64,000 nt of DNA from Folioceros fuciformis (Eukaryota; Anthocerotophyta; Anthocerotopsida; Anthocerotales), in the NCBI GenBank assembly GCA_049999805.1, contig JBNGIO010005439.1, positions 1 to 64,000 on the forward strand, read 5' to 3'. Made by a program: the position numbers and the translations under genes. Below are positions 36,511 through 47,573 of the stretch, one piece after another. Positions within the stretch are counted from its first letter, which is position 1. Each line of letters starts with the position of its first letter. Under the pieces are notes generated by a model, which ran no database searches, had not been told where the DNA came from, and saw only the letters and a program-made list of their open reading frames with translations.

Positions 36511-38017
36511 GGGGCCCTATCATTTGAAGACCTTCCCGAGACATCTAAATTCGAGGGTGGGCCCCATCCTGGTGTGTGCTTCCACCTGGAACAGTTGCTT
36601 AACAGAGTCAACTGTAGAACGATACAGCTCTCACTGCCAGCCCTGCTTTCTCGCATCCTCGTGTTATGCAAGCGTGTTCCAAGACTGGTGCTAGCTGGCT
36701 GGCTGTAAGATTCTGCAGAGCCCTGTAAGCAGCTGTGTTACCGGCACGGGTTATTGGGATTGGAATATGTATGTACATGTACTGTATGTACCTGTGCTGC
36801 TGTTACGGCTTTGCGTGGCTGCGCGTTTCATTCACCCCATGTCTGAGCTTAGAGCTGGATTGCAACGTCACGCAACCAAAACCCACGGAGAAGCAGGCAC
36901 CGAAAGATGAGAGCCAGGGTCGAGGAAGGGGAAGACCCAAACGTGAGCAGGTCATTGACTCTGGAGATCGAGGTATCCACGATTTTGTGTCATGCGGTGG
37001 AAGTGGGGGCGGGGCATTTGGAGGGCGGGTGAAAAGTGTGTCCGCTCGGGAGCTCCCGTTCCCGCATTTAGTCACCGGGCGAGCAAGTGGGCTTCGGTTT
37101 TGGAATTCTTGGCTCCTTCGAGCTGGTTACTGTTTTGGAGGGAGGATGTGGTACCTGACATGCAACTCGTGTGCATACAGCATCACCGACATTTGGGCTG
37201 TCGTGGCTGCGTTTTGGTGTTGGCCAAAGCAAAGCCTCACATTGGAGGCATTGGAACCATAGCTGGTAGGCCGACCTTATACCAGATCGCGACGTCCTTG
37301 CCACGTAAAATAGGAAATGGGGTTGACAGCTCCTAGCGTCGCCAAATGATAGCTCTACTCTTAGACAATAATGGCCGCTCGGGACCCACCCGGCCCCGCG
37401 CAGCCAGCATCCCTTGTCTGTCAGCCCGCTCTTTCCAACCTCCTCCACCTGCTCCTGAAATTCGGAGATCATCACAAGCGCGTCACACGTTTGTCGCCGT
37501 CCGTACCTCAGCGGAACTGGTTGCTTGCTTCCGGCCGCAGGCTCGTGTAGAGCGAGTAATGCATAGATTATTGTAGACCACTTTGCTCCGCAATCCTCAG
37601 ATTGGTGGCGCCGTTTCCTGGACAGGAATCAGCTGGTGGATTGGTGGCTCAGTGTTCCTGCCGAACTCAGGCCCCGCTCTGCTGTGTCTCTGTTTTCAGG
37701 GTGGTCGGGAGCTGAATTTTGGGTGGGGCAAGGGGCGTTCTTTGGGCTCTTGGGTTTGTCGGGTCCGCGCAGGCTGTTGGGCAGCTTGGAAACGGGTTCA
37801 ATGTGCGTTTTTGGGTGTCCGCTGGGTGAGCACGAGCAAGAGATAGTATGGCGTGCTGTAGAACGCAGATTCCCGGCCTGGGGGCTTTGATGTCATCGTT
37901 TCTGTGGCTTCGCCAAATTTCTCACGAGCTTCACGGGCTGTTCAAGGGATCCTACGGGTGAATGACAGCCCACCTAGCCGCGCATTTTGGTTACTAGTAC
38001 TCTTGGGCATTGGCAGC

Positions 38018-40864
38018 ATGTTGTATTCCTGTGGACAAGCCCTGGCCTTCCTAGTGCTGCTTTACGTTCGGCCACTGGTTGGAGCTCTCTCGTCGGATGG
38101 TGAGTATTTGCTGCCCAGCTCCAACTGACATTTTGCCTTGCTCGCGCCTTTGGGTGTGTGTGTCTGAAGTGCTCACGCCTTTCGCTGTGTGTTCTTTCGG
38201 GTGACGGTTTTTGGCTGATAGTGTTAAGGGAGGTCGTGCTGGTGCGCAGGTGTTGCTTTGCTTTCGTTCAAGGTCAGGGTGCAGGACTCCCGTGGTCGGT
38301 TGGGGAATTGGGATGAAGGTGATGACGATCCCTGTAGTTGGTATGGGGTAACGTGTGACAACCCGATTTCGAAGAGGGTCATCAAGTTGTAAGTCTTCTG
38401 CTGTCTTTCGCCAGTGTTTGCTGTTTGTTGGAACGCGCACCTCGGGCCCTCAAGCGTCAGGGGTACCTAGGTAGATAACGATACCGTGTTAGAATGCCAT
38501 CTAAACCGCGGCTCATCTGCCAGGAATCTTCCCAGATGCGGGCTCGTTGGCATCATTGCGCCGGAGTTGGGCCAACTCAGTAATCTCCGCAGATTGTAAG
38601 ATGTCCTCCTACATGGCATTTGCTCTGGAGTCAGTGCTTTTGAGAACCAGGAAATGAGCTCACTGGATGTATGTTCTGTTTGCTGCAGAGGTCTTCACTT
38701 TAACAACCTTACTGGCAGTATCCCCAGGGAAATTGCAAATTGTACAGTATTGCGAGCGCTGTAAGTCTTGTGGATTCGTTGTTGCTTTCCCGAACTGCTG
38801 TCCAATAGTTTGCAATCGATGTCCTGAGTGGAAACACGGGTCTGCAGGTATCTTCACAGCAATGCCTTATCTGGACAGATCCCGCCCAGCCTTGGCAACT
38901 TACGAGACCTCATCAGACTGTAAGTGTCTTCGTTCGGTACCTCCAGCTTCGCTTGCTGCGTGAATGAAAGTACCCCACTTCATGCTTTTGCTTGTTCCGC
39001 ACGCAGAAATCTGTCGAACAACATGCTCTCTGGACCAATACCCACCGATGGGAGCTTGTCCAACTTCTCAGTTGACTCGTGAGTTCTCCCATATCGGGTC
39101 TCCAATTAGACACATCTGACAGGAGCTCTGATTCCGGCTTGTTCACAAGGGGTAATGGTGAATGCAATATGTGTTGTAACAGATTCTCCGGGAACACGCT
39201 GCTATGCGGGAAACCTCTGTCTGCACAGTGCCCCTCTGATGTTTCAGCACCTGCATCCGGACCTGTGACGATGGATAGTGCTGGTGAGCTTTCTCTGGTG
39301 TCGTGCGTTTTGAACTCTTGAAGGCTGGTGACAAAAGTTCCCGGAGACCGCCATATCTCTGTGATCTAGTTCTTATTAAATCGGTGTCGCGTGCAGGGGG
39401 TAAAGGCTTGGGCGTCCTCAAGATTGCTGCCATAGCTGTTGGTTGCTTTTTGCTGGTGAAGTTCGTTTTGGCCATTTTTTTCGTACGAAAATGGTCTAAA
39501 CGCAACGAGGAACATGAAGTCCACCTGGGAGCAGGTAAAAGGCTACTGCCTGTTGCTGCGAGAATTGTATAGTTGGTAGTACTAAGAGAACAGCTATTCT
39601 GGTTGCAGTGGGGCTCTAAGTATTGCCCAACTTTTGCTGATCCTGATTTCTTATCATCACAGGTGGAAAGCTTGTAATATTCCAAGGCGGTTCCACAGTT
39701 CCTTCGTCCAAGGACATTCTCCGATGCATTGGGAAATTGAAGAAGAAGGATGTCATCGGAGAAGGGGGGTATGGCGTTGTGTACAGGTTGAGATTGAAGG
39801 ATAACTCATTCCTGGCTGTGAAAAAATTAAAGCAATGTTTAGAATCTGTCCGGGGTTTTGAGAGCGAGCTGGAAACGCTGGGAACTATCAAGCATCGCAA
39901 TCTCGTCAAGCTTCGTGGCTTCTGTACAGCTGTGAACGTGAAGCTGTTGATCTATGATTTCCTGCCTAATGGAAACTTAGATCAGCTTCTTCATGGTAAG
40001 TGACTCCCCTTGACCGCTTTCTGATGACTAATTGGTGAGTGAGGTCACTGCAGTCACTCTTGAAATCTGATTCCCTCGACATGTGCAGTTTACTCCCCAG
40101 AGCTGAAGCATGTGACATGGGTGAGCAGGCTGAAGATCGCTCTGGGGGTGGCCCGTGCCATTGCTTACCTGCACCATGACATCAATCCACGGATCATTCA
40201 TTTGGATATTTCCTCCAGCAACATACTGTTGGACGAGGACCTTGAACCCTACTTGTCAGATTTCGGGCTCGCGAAACTGATCGGAGTTTACGATTCTCAT
40301 GTAACTGCCACTGTAGGAGGAACAATTGGCTATCTTGCTCCAGGTACGTCTCGCTCTCTGGCAGTCATGAGCGGCATGACAATCCTTCCAGCGCAGCAAG
40401 TTCTGATCGTCATGGTGTATTGCCGTGGAGTGCAGAGTATGCCCAAACTGGAAGAGCAACTGAGAAAGTAGACGTGTACAGTTTTGGTGTAGTCTTACTT
40501 GAGCTTCTAACAAGGAGGCGACCCGGTGATCCTGGACTTCCTGATTACGATCTAAGCTTAGCGGGTTGGGTGAGTCATCTGACCTCAATCACTTTGCTGG
40601 CTTTCGTCATTTCGTACTAATTGATGGTTTCACCGACGCACCATCCAGGCCCTTCAGCACGAGAAAAACGGCAACAAGATAGAAATTCTGGATATGTACT
40701 TGAAGGATTCAGCTCCAAGAGAGCAGGTTTTTGCTGTCCTGGATTTGGCATGCAGTTGCGTGTGCAGGATGCCGAGCATGCGTCCGTCCATGGACAAGCT
40801 GGTGGAAAGTCTGGAATTCATCCAATCGTTTAAGCCAGACGCTTTGCCCACTCCTCCTGTGTAG
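38018..40864 (+). CDS. FEI-like leucine-rich repeat receptor kinase with altered catalytic loop
   Basis: Twelve exons join in phase: 38018-38099, 38250-38388, 38524-38595, 38689-38760, 38848-38919, 39007-39078, 39183-39283, 39397-39534, 39663-39995, 40089-40343, 40436-40569 and 40649-40864, for 561 residues. A signal peptide ([17 protein letters not shown]) precedes an LRRNT cap ([17 protein letters not shown]). Four 24-residue LRRs follow, each its own 72-base exon. One membrane helix ([19 protein letters not shown]) leads to the kinase: Gly loop [13 protein letters not shown]-type Lys in LAVKKL, DFG, and GTIGYLAPE. Short LRR domain and juxtamembrane order resemble FEI1/FEI2. The catalytic loop reads HLDISSSN where active relatives have HRDIKSSN, so Arg and the loop Lys are lost while Asp and Asn stay. 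It may be a weak or pseudokinase receptor. The start is the first ATG that gives a signal peptide. Confidence 0.9.
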
Positions 40865-41320
40865 ACTAACTTCCTACAATACAACACTCTGGCTATGTCA
40901 CAGCGATAGTTTTGCCGATACACTTTTGCCAATAAGCCCCGGAGCGGCTTGTTTCTTTATGAAACAAATTTATCTGACTGCTTCTCGTGATCTGCGCCCC
41001 TCTAGAACATCAACATTTCTTCACATTTTTGAAGAAAATCTGAGCGTGCAATCGAGTACATATTTGCGGCTCACTGTCCTGGGCTCAAACCAAACCGTAA
41101 TTGACAGTGAAATGACATGTCACACTCCCCAATTGCATCATCCTACTACATCCATCCCAGCTCATGGCCGTAACAAAGATATGATACACTGGTAAACGTC
41201 ACCAGAACGAGTGATGCGCGAACACCCTCATGCCACCAGCCCTGTACACAGCCATGCTCCTCGTAAACAAGGACACCTGGCAACGGCCGACAAGTGCATC
41301 CTGTTTCTAAACAGTACGCA
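40865..41320. other. Convergent spacer
   Basis: Lies between the 3' ends of the receptor kinase (+) and the HSP20-like gene (-). No gene is seen. Confidence 0.5.
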
Positions 41321-42061
41321 TCATCCTGACTCGTCACTAAACTCAGTAATAGACTCCAAAGACAAAGACACCTTGACTTCAGCTTCCACGTCCTCTTCTA
41401 AGCCAGAAGAATCCGGTTTCTGTATACCGTCCACCTGCGGACGCTCGCAAGAGTGCACCCTGGCTTCTTCTACAAGACATCTGCAACCTTCCGAGCAATC
41501 ATCACCGGTGGGGTCGGTGTCGACGCTAGGAGGGGCAATCGGAATTGTAACCACCAAGCAGCCTTTCTCATAAGTCGCAGTGCTGGAGCACGGTTGGGTC
41601 TCCGGTGGCAATCGGAATCGCCACAAATCACGTTCTAGGTCTTCTAACGCTGACGCCTGCTTCTCCGCTCCTCTAATGACAACCTTGGTTGCCCCCGGGA
41701 CGATCTCAACAGCCTCAGCTCTGATATCGTCAGCCACCAGCCCGGGCATCTCAACAGAGAATCTGTACTGCACGTCATCTTCTTGCACATCCACACAGGA
41801 ATCAGCCTCAACAGGCAGCTCCAAAACCCTTCCAAACAGATGAGGCAGCCGTTTGAGCTTCTTGGCAGAAGCGCTGAGGAGCCTGGAAAAGCCCCTGCAA
41901 TCAGGACTGGGGCCACGGTCATACGACAGAGGCAAGACTCGCTTCTTCACAGACAAAGGTTGCAAATCCGACGCCGCCATGACGTCGGCTTTGCTCGCAG
42001 CTACAGCCAAGAGAGCCTCTTGAAGGACAAAGGAATGAGCCTGCCAATGGGGCGTGCCCAT
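41321..42061 (-). CDS. HSP20-like alpha-crystallin domain protein
   Basis: Intronless frame of 246 residues with a real ATG at 42061. A second ATG (41980, MAASDLQPLS) is an equally plausible start. After a basic, Pro/Leu-rich N-terminus (SASAKKLKRLPHLFG) comes an alpha-crystallin fold: DVQEDDVQYRFSVEMPGLVA, then ATKVVIRGAEK, then the last strand pair with YEKGCLVVTIP (the G-x-L motif). A Cys-rich acidic tail follows. The domain order is unlike classical cytosolic small heat shock proteins, which are shorter with the domain at the end. It is closer to plant HSP20-like proteins of the IDM2/IDM3 kind, which act in DNA demethylation complexes; this comparison is from memory. Function is not assigned. 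Confidence 0.75.
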   Translation of the reverse strand: MGTPHWQAHSFVLQEALLAVAASKADVMAASDLQPLSVKKRVLPLSYDRGPSPDCRGFSRLLSASAKKLKRLPHLFGRVLELPVEADSCVDVQEDDVQYRFSVEMPGLVADDIRAEAVEIVPGATKVVIRGAEKQASALEDLERDLWRFRLPPETQPCSSTATYEKGCLVVTIPIAPPSVDTDPTGDDCSEGCRCLVEEARVHSCERPQVDGIQKPDSSGLEEDVEAEVKVSLSLESITEFSDESG

Positions 42062-42684
42062 CTATCTACTCACGCTCCTCGCCTTGCGCACCCCGGAAGG
42101 TCAAGAGCCCTCACTCAATATCCTTGCTGACAACAAACCGGAGAAACCGACGGTGCTAAGGCTGGCATGCCAAACATCACCTTGTAAGTGGGAACAACAA
42201 CGACATCCTCCGCCCACGACGTGCAGACAGATCGTGTCAGTACGCGGTGCCAGCGAGATAACATATGTACCACCAGGTTGCGGTACAGACAGTTAGACAA
42301 ACGCAGCGGACTGCAGACAGCAGGAGATCTAGCAGCCGCGGCGCAACATCCGATCTCTGTAGCTGCCGACACTTCGATGTTCGAGTTATGTAAGATAAGT
42401 CCCCCGACTTGCTAAGTCAGGAAGGAGCCTGGAAACCCTAGAAGACCAGGGCATTGCCAGTGGGGTCCCTTAAAGCAAGAAGATGAGGCTCTCTGCCGAG
42501 AAGCCCGGAGCGGACGTGGGGACCTCACCATCCCGCAACGTTCGCCCTCGCCTTCCTACAGGTCTCATGTTGCCAGACTTGTGCTTCGTGGCGAATACTT
42601 CACTTGCAAGCGTGATGGGCCGCCTCATTACTGTACTGTATGGAACAGTGAATTGCGCCAGCACCATGCTAGCAAGTTGAAGTA
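42062..42684. other. Spacer between HSP20-like gene and phosphoglycerate mutase gene
   Basis: Contains the HSP20-like promoter and the mutase 3' UTR, both on the minus strand. No coding evidence. Confidence 0.5.
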
Positions 42685-45163
42685 TCAAGCAACTTCCTCC
42701 ACCAAGGACGGCTCGTAGTCGCTGGGGGCTTCAAAGCCTAGAAAATTTATAGCGGTGGCTGCCACATTGGCGAGCCCGGCGGAGGGAAGGTCTTGACGAA
42801 ACCTGACCGTTTCAGGAAGGCCTGGACCTCCGATGGCAATTGGAACCTGCAGAGAAGGAGGGAGAGGTGGAAGGAGGGTCAGAAGGCAGCAGACAGGTAT
42901 GAACGGACACACAAATAGACGGGACGGATGGTAGTCAACCGGTGCACATGTGTGGGATGTAAGAATCTGGGGTTTCCCTTGCTTGTCCAACAAAGGTTCT
43001 CCCGTCTTGGGATTCCTCTTCACCATGTCCTCTGCGTTGCCATGGTCTGCGGTCACGAGGTAGATACCCCCGACTTTTTGCACCGTGTCCAGTATGATCT
43101 GCAAGGTACCAAGTACATACAAGGCAGTTGCTCAGGCCCGTCCCCAGGTCTTCCACGAGGTCGAAGAAAATCTGAACTTGTACAAGAGTGGTGTTGGTAA
43201 GGGGCACCTTGACAGCTTTGTCGGCAGCCTCACAACCAACGATGGTGGCCTTCACATCCCCTGTATGACCAACCATGTCACCGTTGGGCAGGTTGACACG
43301 CACCTGAACGCACAAACGAAGTGAGTTTAATTTGCAACAGTTACTGTGCAACCTGCCAGCAAGCGAAATGGTTTCATGTACCTGATCATATTTTCCGCTC
43401 AGAAGAGCATCTCGTGCCGCTTCAGCAACCTGCAAGGCCTTCATTTCAGGCTTTTGGTTAAAAGCAATTCCTTGGTCACTAGGTATCTCCTTGTAATCCT
43501 CCAACTTGTCATGGAACTTGCCAGCTCGATTGCCGTTCCAAAAGAATGTCACATGCCCAAATTTCACGGTCTCGCTGCGCAGTGAATGCCTTGTCAGTGC
43601 AGCTCGTCAAGATGGCAAAGTAGGCATGTAATCACCCAGTTGAGCAAGAGGAAGGTGATGATTACGTGACATGGACCTGCAGGCAAAGGTGGTGACTCCG
43701 TTATGCACCAAGTATTCACCCGAAGTTCTCTCAATCTCGGGGGGAGCTACCAGGTAATGGCGTGGCAGCTTCAACTCCCCATCGTACTGCAACATCCCGG
43801 CGTATCTGATTTTGGGAAACCGAACTCTATCGAAGTGATCGAATTTGTCGAACTCCAGAGCTTTAGCCAGCATTATCATTCGATCTGCCCGATAGTTGAA
43901 TGTGACAACCGCATCCCCGTCTTCCACTGCCCCAACTGGCCTGTTATCCGCATCGACTATGACGAAGGGTGGCAAGTACTGGTCACTTGCGCCCTCGGCA
44001 CTTTTCAGCTCTCTAACACCTTGCAAGGCACTTGTGAACCTGTATGGCGCCTTCCCCAGAATGTGAGCATCCCATCCTCTCTTCACCACGTTCCAATCAT
44101 TCTGCGCACCACAGTGTCAGCTGGTTTCTCAAACAAACATCAGAAGTGAAGCCATAATCACGAGACAGGCAACAAGGGTGATGCAGCACCTCATATCGGT
44201 CCATCGTGACCATCATCCGGCCCCCTCCAGAGGCTATGAGAGCATCAACTCCATTGCTCCGCAGCTCCTTCAAATCCTTCTCCAACTCCTCAACAAACCC
44301 GATGCTGGAGCCATCCAAAACATCCCGACCATCTGTGAGGATATGAAGTCGGAGTTTCTTAGCTCCCCTGGCAACAGCTCCTTTCATAAGCCCCTATCAT
44401 ACCAAAGCCGTCGTTCAGAAACCGCGCGCGCGGTACCCTCCGACTCGTCAACAGCTACACATAGGCGTGGCCACACAAGAACTGAAACATGCATCTGATC
44501 TCACAAACCTGCAGCTGATCGTAACGAGAATGCACCCCACCATCACTGAGAAGGCCGATCAAATGAAGAGTGCCCTCGGGGAAGGCTTCCTGAACATACC
44601 GGAAGCCCTCCCCTTCGAAGAGCTTCCCAGACGCAATAGCCGAGTCCACCAACCCCGCCCTGTAACCGCAAGCAGCAAACCAACATCCAGACACCTCCAG
44701 CACGACGCCATGTGCAACAGATTCTCCACACAAACACAAATGCGTCATGTCAGTGCACGCACCCCTGCTTGTAGATCCGCCCTGCACCAAGCGCGTTGTG
44801 CCCGACTTCGCTGTTCCCCATGTCATCCTCTTTTGGCAGCCCCACGGCGGGTCCGTGGGCTTTCAGAGTCCGCCATCGGTACGGGCTCCCCTGCAACTCA
44901 GTCACGTTCAATGATCATTCACAAGCGCGAACCAATCCGGATGCCTGCTGATGTCCAACACAAAAATGGCATTCCGTGTTTGCAAGCAACAGAAGGTGAC
45001 GAACCTCCTTGAGAGAATCCATCGTGGGAGTGCAGGCAACGTGAATTGCGTTGTACTGGTCCGCACTCCTCTCGCCCCATCCATCCAGCACCACCACAGC
45101 GATGCCCGGGCCTTTGCGCAAATGAGGATGCGGGCGCAATTTCCAGTCCATCTCGCCGTCCAT
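42685..45163 (-). CDS. PGM: 2,3-bisphosphoglycerate-independent phosphoglycerate mutase
   Basis: Interconverts 3- and 2-phosphoglycerate in glycolysis with two metal ions, usually manganese, in the cytosol. Nine exons join in phase: 45005-45163, 44763-44890, 44509-44659, 44190-44393, 43677-44101, 43574-43382, 43303-43208, 43098-42940 and 42846-42685, for 558 residues, the usual plant length. Motifs in order: metal site VVVLDGWGE; catalytic Ser loop [74 protein letters not shown]; metal site [13 protein letters not shown]; and TSHTCAPVP. No transit peptide is seen, fitting a cytosolic enzyme. The start at 45163 is the ATG giving MDGEMDWKL directly before the metal-binding block. Confidence 0.96.
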
Positions 45164-45504
45164 TTCCGACGGAAGCAGCTCAAAACACAGAAACAAGGGA
45201 GGGCTGTCTGGAGTTCACCATCTCCACTTGGCCTGGGAGCGCCGATGCCCACCAACTTGGCTTGCCAGATGGCCTTCTCACGCTTCGCCACACGTGAGTC
45301 CTTTAGTAGCCATGCGAACGAACGCTAATCCCTCTTTCCACCTCCAGCCCTGTTCCGGTTGCTTTATCGGCGTTTCCTTCATTTCTGTTCGATGAACGCC
45401 GTTGGCGCAAATGCTGCTTATTTCTATTCGGTCTCTGCTGTTCTTGATATCTGTTCTTGATGACGTTTGTATCATTCGTACAAACGTCTCCAACATTCAG
45501 GGGC
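45164..45504. other. Promoter-side spacer of phosphoglycerate mutase gene
   Basis: Separates the divergent mutase gene and the Cu-ATPase relic. No gene is seen. Confidence 0.45.
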
Positions 45505-46410
45505 ACTGATTTCGTTGCCACTAGTGCCATGCTTATCTAATTTCCTTCATCCTCCTCGGGAAGTACCTGGAGATTCTTGCAAGGGGGGAAGGCCTCAGAA
45601 GCAATCGCTAAGTTGATGGATCTTGCTCCAAATACAGCAACTTCGGTCACCCTGGATGAGAGTGGTTGCAATCAACTGAGAACTTGTTGGAGCCATCGCG
45701 ATCTCGGATCCTGTCAAGCCGGAAGCTCCTGCAGTCGTTATCATTCTCAAAGCTACGGGTGTCAGAGTTCATGTGGTGACACTGTCAGGAGATAACTGGG
45801 GAAAAGTGAATGCCGTTGCCGTGTGATGGCTTAAGTGCAACCAGATAGAAAAGCAGACAGCGTGAAAGAACTGCAGGTAAGTGGCTCGTGGGTGTTGCCG
45901 CATGCTTGTCCCCAGATTGGTGCATGCTTGTCTGGAGCTGCTTGATAATATTCGTCGTTGTCTGTGTACAACCCCCCAAGGCCTCACAGTAACTATCGTG
46001 GGTGATGCCATCAATGAGTCTCCTGCTTTTGTCAGTGCCGATGTGGGATTGGTGACAGGAGCTGGTACAGATATTGCTATTGAAGCAGCGGATATCGTTC
46101 TAATGCGAAGCAATTGGGACGACGTAATTAGAGCAATTCACCTTCCGCGCAAAACATTCAGGCGAATCAGGTTGAACTATGTGTGGGCGTTGGGCGACAT
46201 CATGTGCTTGGTTTCCCTCTGGCTTCTGGCCTTTGTACCCTTTCACAGGATTTCGTCTTCCATCGTGGGTTGCAGGATTAGCCATGGCTTCGTCATCCGT
46301 CAGAGTCGTGTGCTCTTCTCTGTTGCTTAGATCCTATCGGAGGCCAAGAAGCTTGGACAGAATCCATTTTCTGGCAACCTTTGCTTCGCCTTCAGTCCTC
46401 CTCGGTTGAG
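45505..46410 (+). pseudogene. Copper-transporting P1B-type ATPase relic (HMA5/RAN1-like)
   Basis: Fragments of a plant Cu-ATPase occur in the correct order but in different frames: ATSAMLI near 45510, then ILLGKYLEILARG, a shift near 45583, then KASEAIAKLMDLAPNTATS (to about 45650). Next is GAIAISDPVKPEAPAVVI (from about 45691), VQPDRKADSVKELQ, an apparent retained intron (45874-45984), TIVGDAINESPAF through GTDIAIEAADIVLM to [10 protein letters not shown], and after another shift [17 protein letters not shown]. The region between MDLAP and AIAISDP, which should hold the CPC membrane site and the DKTGT phosphorylation site, is missing. The hinge motif GDGIND is changed to GDAINE. Retained intron-like sequence argues against a processed copy; a decayed genomic duplicate is more likely. 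Confidence 0.88.
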
Positions 46411-47573
46411 CCATCTGGTTGTCTTCAGGTATCCTGCGCTGAGGCGATTGGCAGGCACCTCGGTCGGATGAATGATCACATGGATGCTTAGCATGCGTCT
46501 GGGATATATAGGGGGGTTTCCGAGTAATGGAAGATTGAATTATAACTAGCTCTTGGGGAAAAATCCAGGCCATCCAAAACATCATGAAGAAAAACCCCTT
46601 TGATTACTTATGAGAGGAAGAACAAAATGTTGTAAAAAGTTACGTATCATATAGGGTTATAGTTTTGGAAGTAGATTAAATTATCTCTTATATATTTTAT
46701 ATATACTACTTTATCTCGCCTGCTACTTAAGTTTGCAAAAACACACTGCCATGCCAAAATAGCGTCTGGATAACCAATGGATAAAAGGTACATAGTAGAA
46801 GAATTGAACAGAATGGCAAGAGAAAATACAATTAGGTCTAAACTACTTGCACACACTTTAGGGATCATGGATTTGGAGCAGCCCTTGTGACACAAGTGAA
46901 GGAGGCTCATGCCACAATCGAGGAGCTCTAGAACCAGATTTCTCAGGCCCAAGAGCCGATGGCACCGTTGGAGAAGTTAGGCAGAGAGATACAAGCGGGA
47001 GAAGGATGAGGCTAGGGACAAAGTCAAGTAAAAAACAAGTCGGTCGAAGAAGAGAAGGGGATCAGCTACCGAGGTGGTCAAAACAGCCACTGTTGTGGAG
47101 TCAACCACGATTGTTAAAGAAGGAACTATAGTGGTGGAATCAGGCACTATAGTAGAACGAGGAACTGGGGTGGTGGAACCAACCACTGGCGGTATCACGG
47201 CAGAGGAGCGTGCAACGCCTTTGGAATGCTATGCTTTTGACAAAGCTTTGAAGCTAAAAAACATCTGAACAGATGAAGCTCTGAAGCTCATAAACATCGG
47301 TGTTCAAATGAGGGAACAGACATGCTCAAGGCCAAAGATGCGTGTTAATGTTAAACATAAACATCGGTGCTTAAATGTGGGAACAGACATGCACAAGGCC
47401 AGAGATGCGCACTAATGTCAAACATATACATCGGTGCTTAAATATGGGAACAGAAAGGCACAAGGCCTGAAAGCAAGCCGACGGCCTAAGCTGGTGGATA
47501 GTCATGGAGGTTCAAATTGAATGAATCTTCATTAGATGGTAATAAGTCTATACAATCATTTAACATCTATACA
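46411..47573. other. Start of AT-rich island; repeats and coiled-coil-like relic
   Basis: Base composition becomes AT-rich from about 46600. Around 46870-47270 the plus strand carries broken frames with coiled-coil character (VKEAHATIEEL) and then a Val/Thr/Glu repeat (repeated units like TTIVKEGTIVVES). A 67-base tandem repeat follows. I recognise no functional gene. Confidence 0.5.
47292..47472. repeat. 67-bp tandem repeat, about 2.7 copies
   Basis: Units beginning AAACATCGGTG or ATACATCGGTG start at 47292, 47359 and 47426, each 67 bases apart, with GGGAACAGA and CAAGGCC at matching places. Confidence 0.9.

Larger units (their letters stand above)
34898..38017. other. Intergenic region between P5CS and LRR receptor kinase
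   Basis: About 3 kb with the P5CS 3' UTR, a pure GGGCT array and the receptor kinase promoter. Open frames over the array encode Gly-Trp-Ala-Gly-Leu repeats on one strand and Ser/Pro/Ala/Gln repeats on the other. They are explained by the repeat and are not called as genes. Confidence 0.5.

Noticed and set aside
36247-36708. Open frames encoding Gly-Leu-Gly-Trp-Ala or Ser/Pro/Ala/Gln repeats
   Set aside because: They are produced by the GGGCT microsatellite; all frames through it stay open on both strands and there is no splice or start context.
47074-47268. Small Val/Thr/Glu repeat protein (VESTTIVKEGTIVVES type)
   Set aside because: Flanking sequence in the same frame has stops, it sits in repeat-rich AT DNA, and it has no recognisable start context. 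Kept only as part of the island description.
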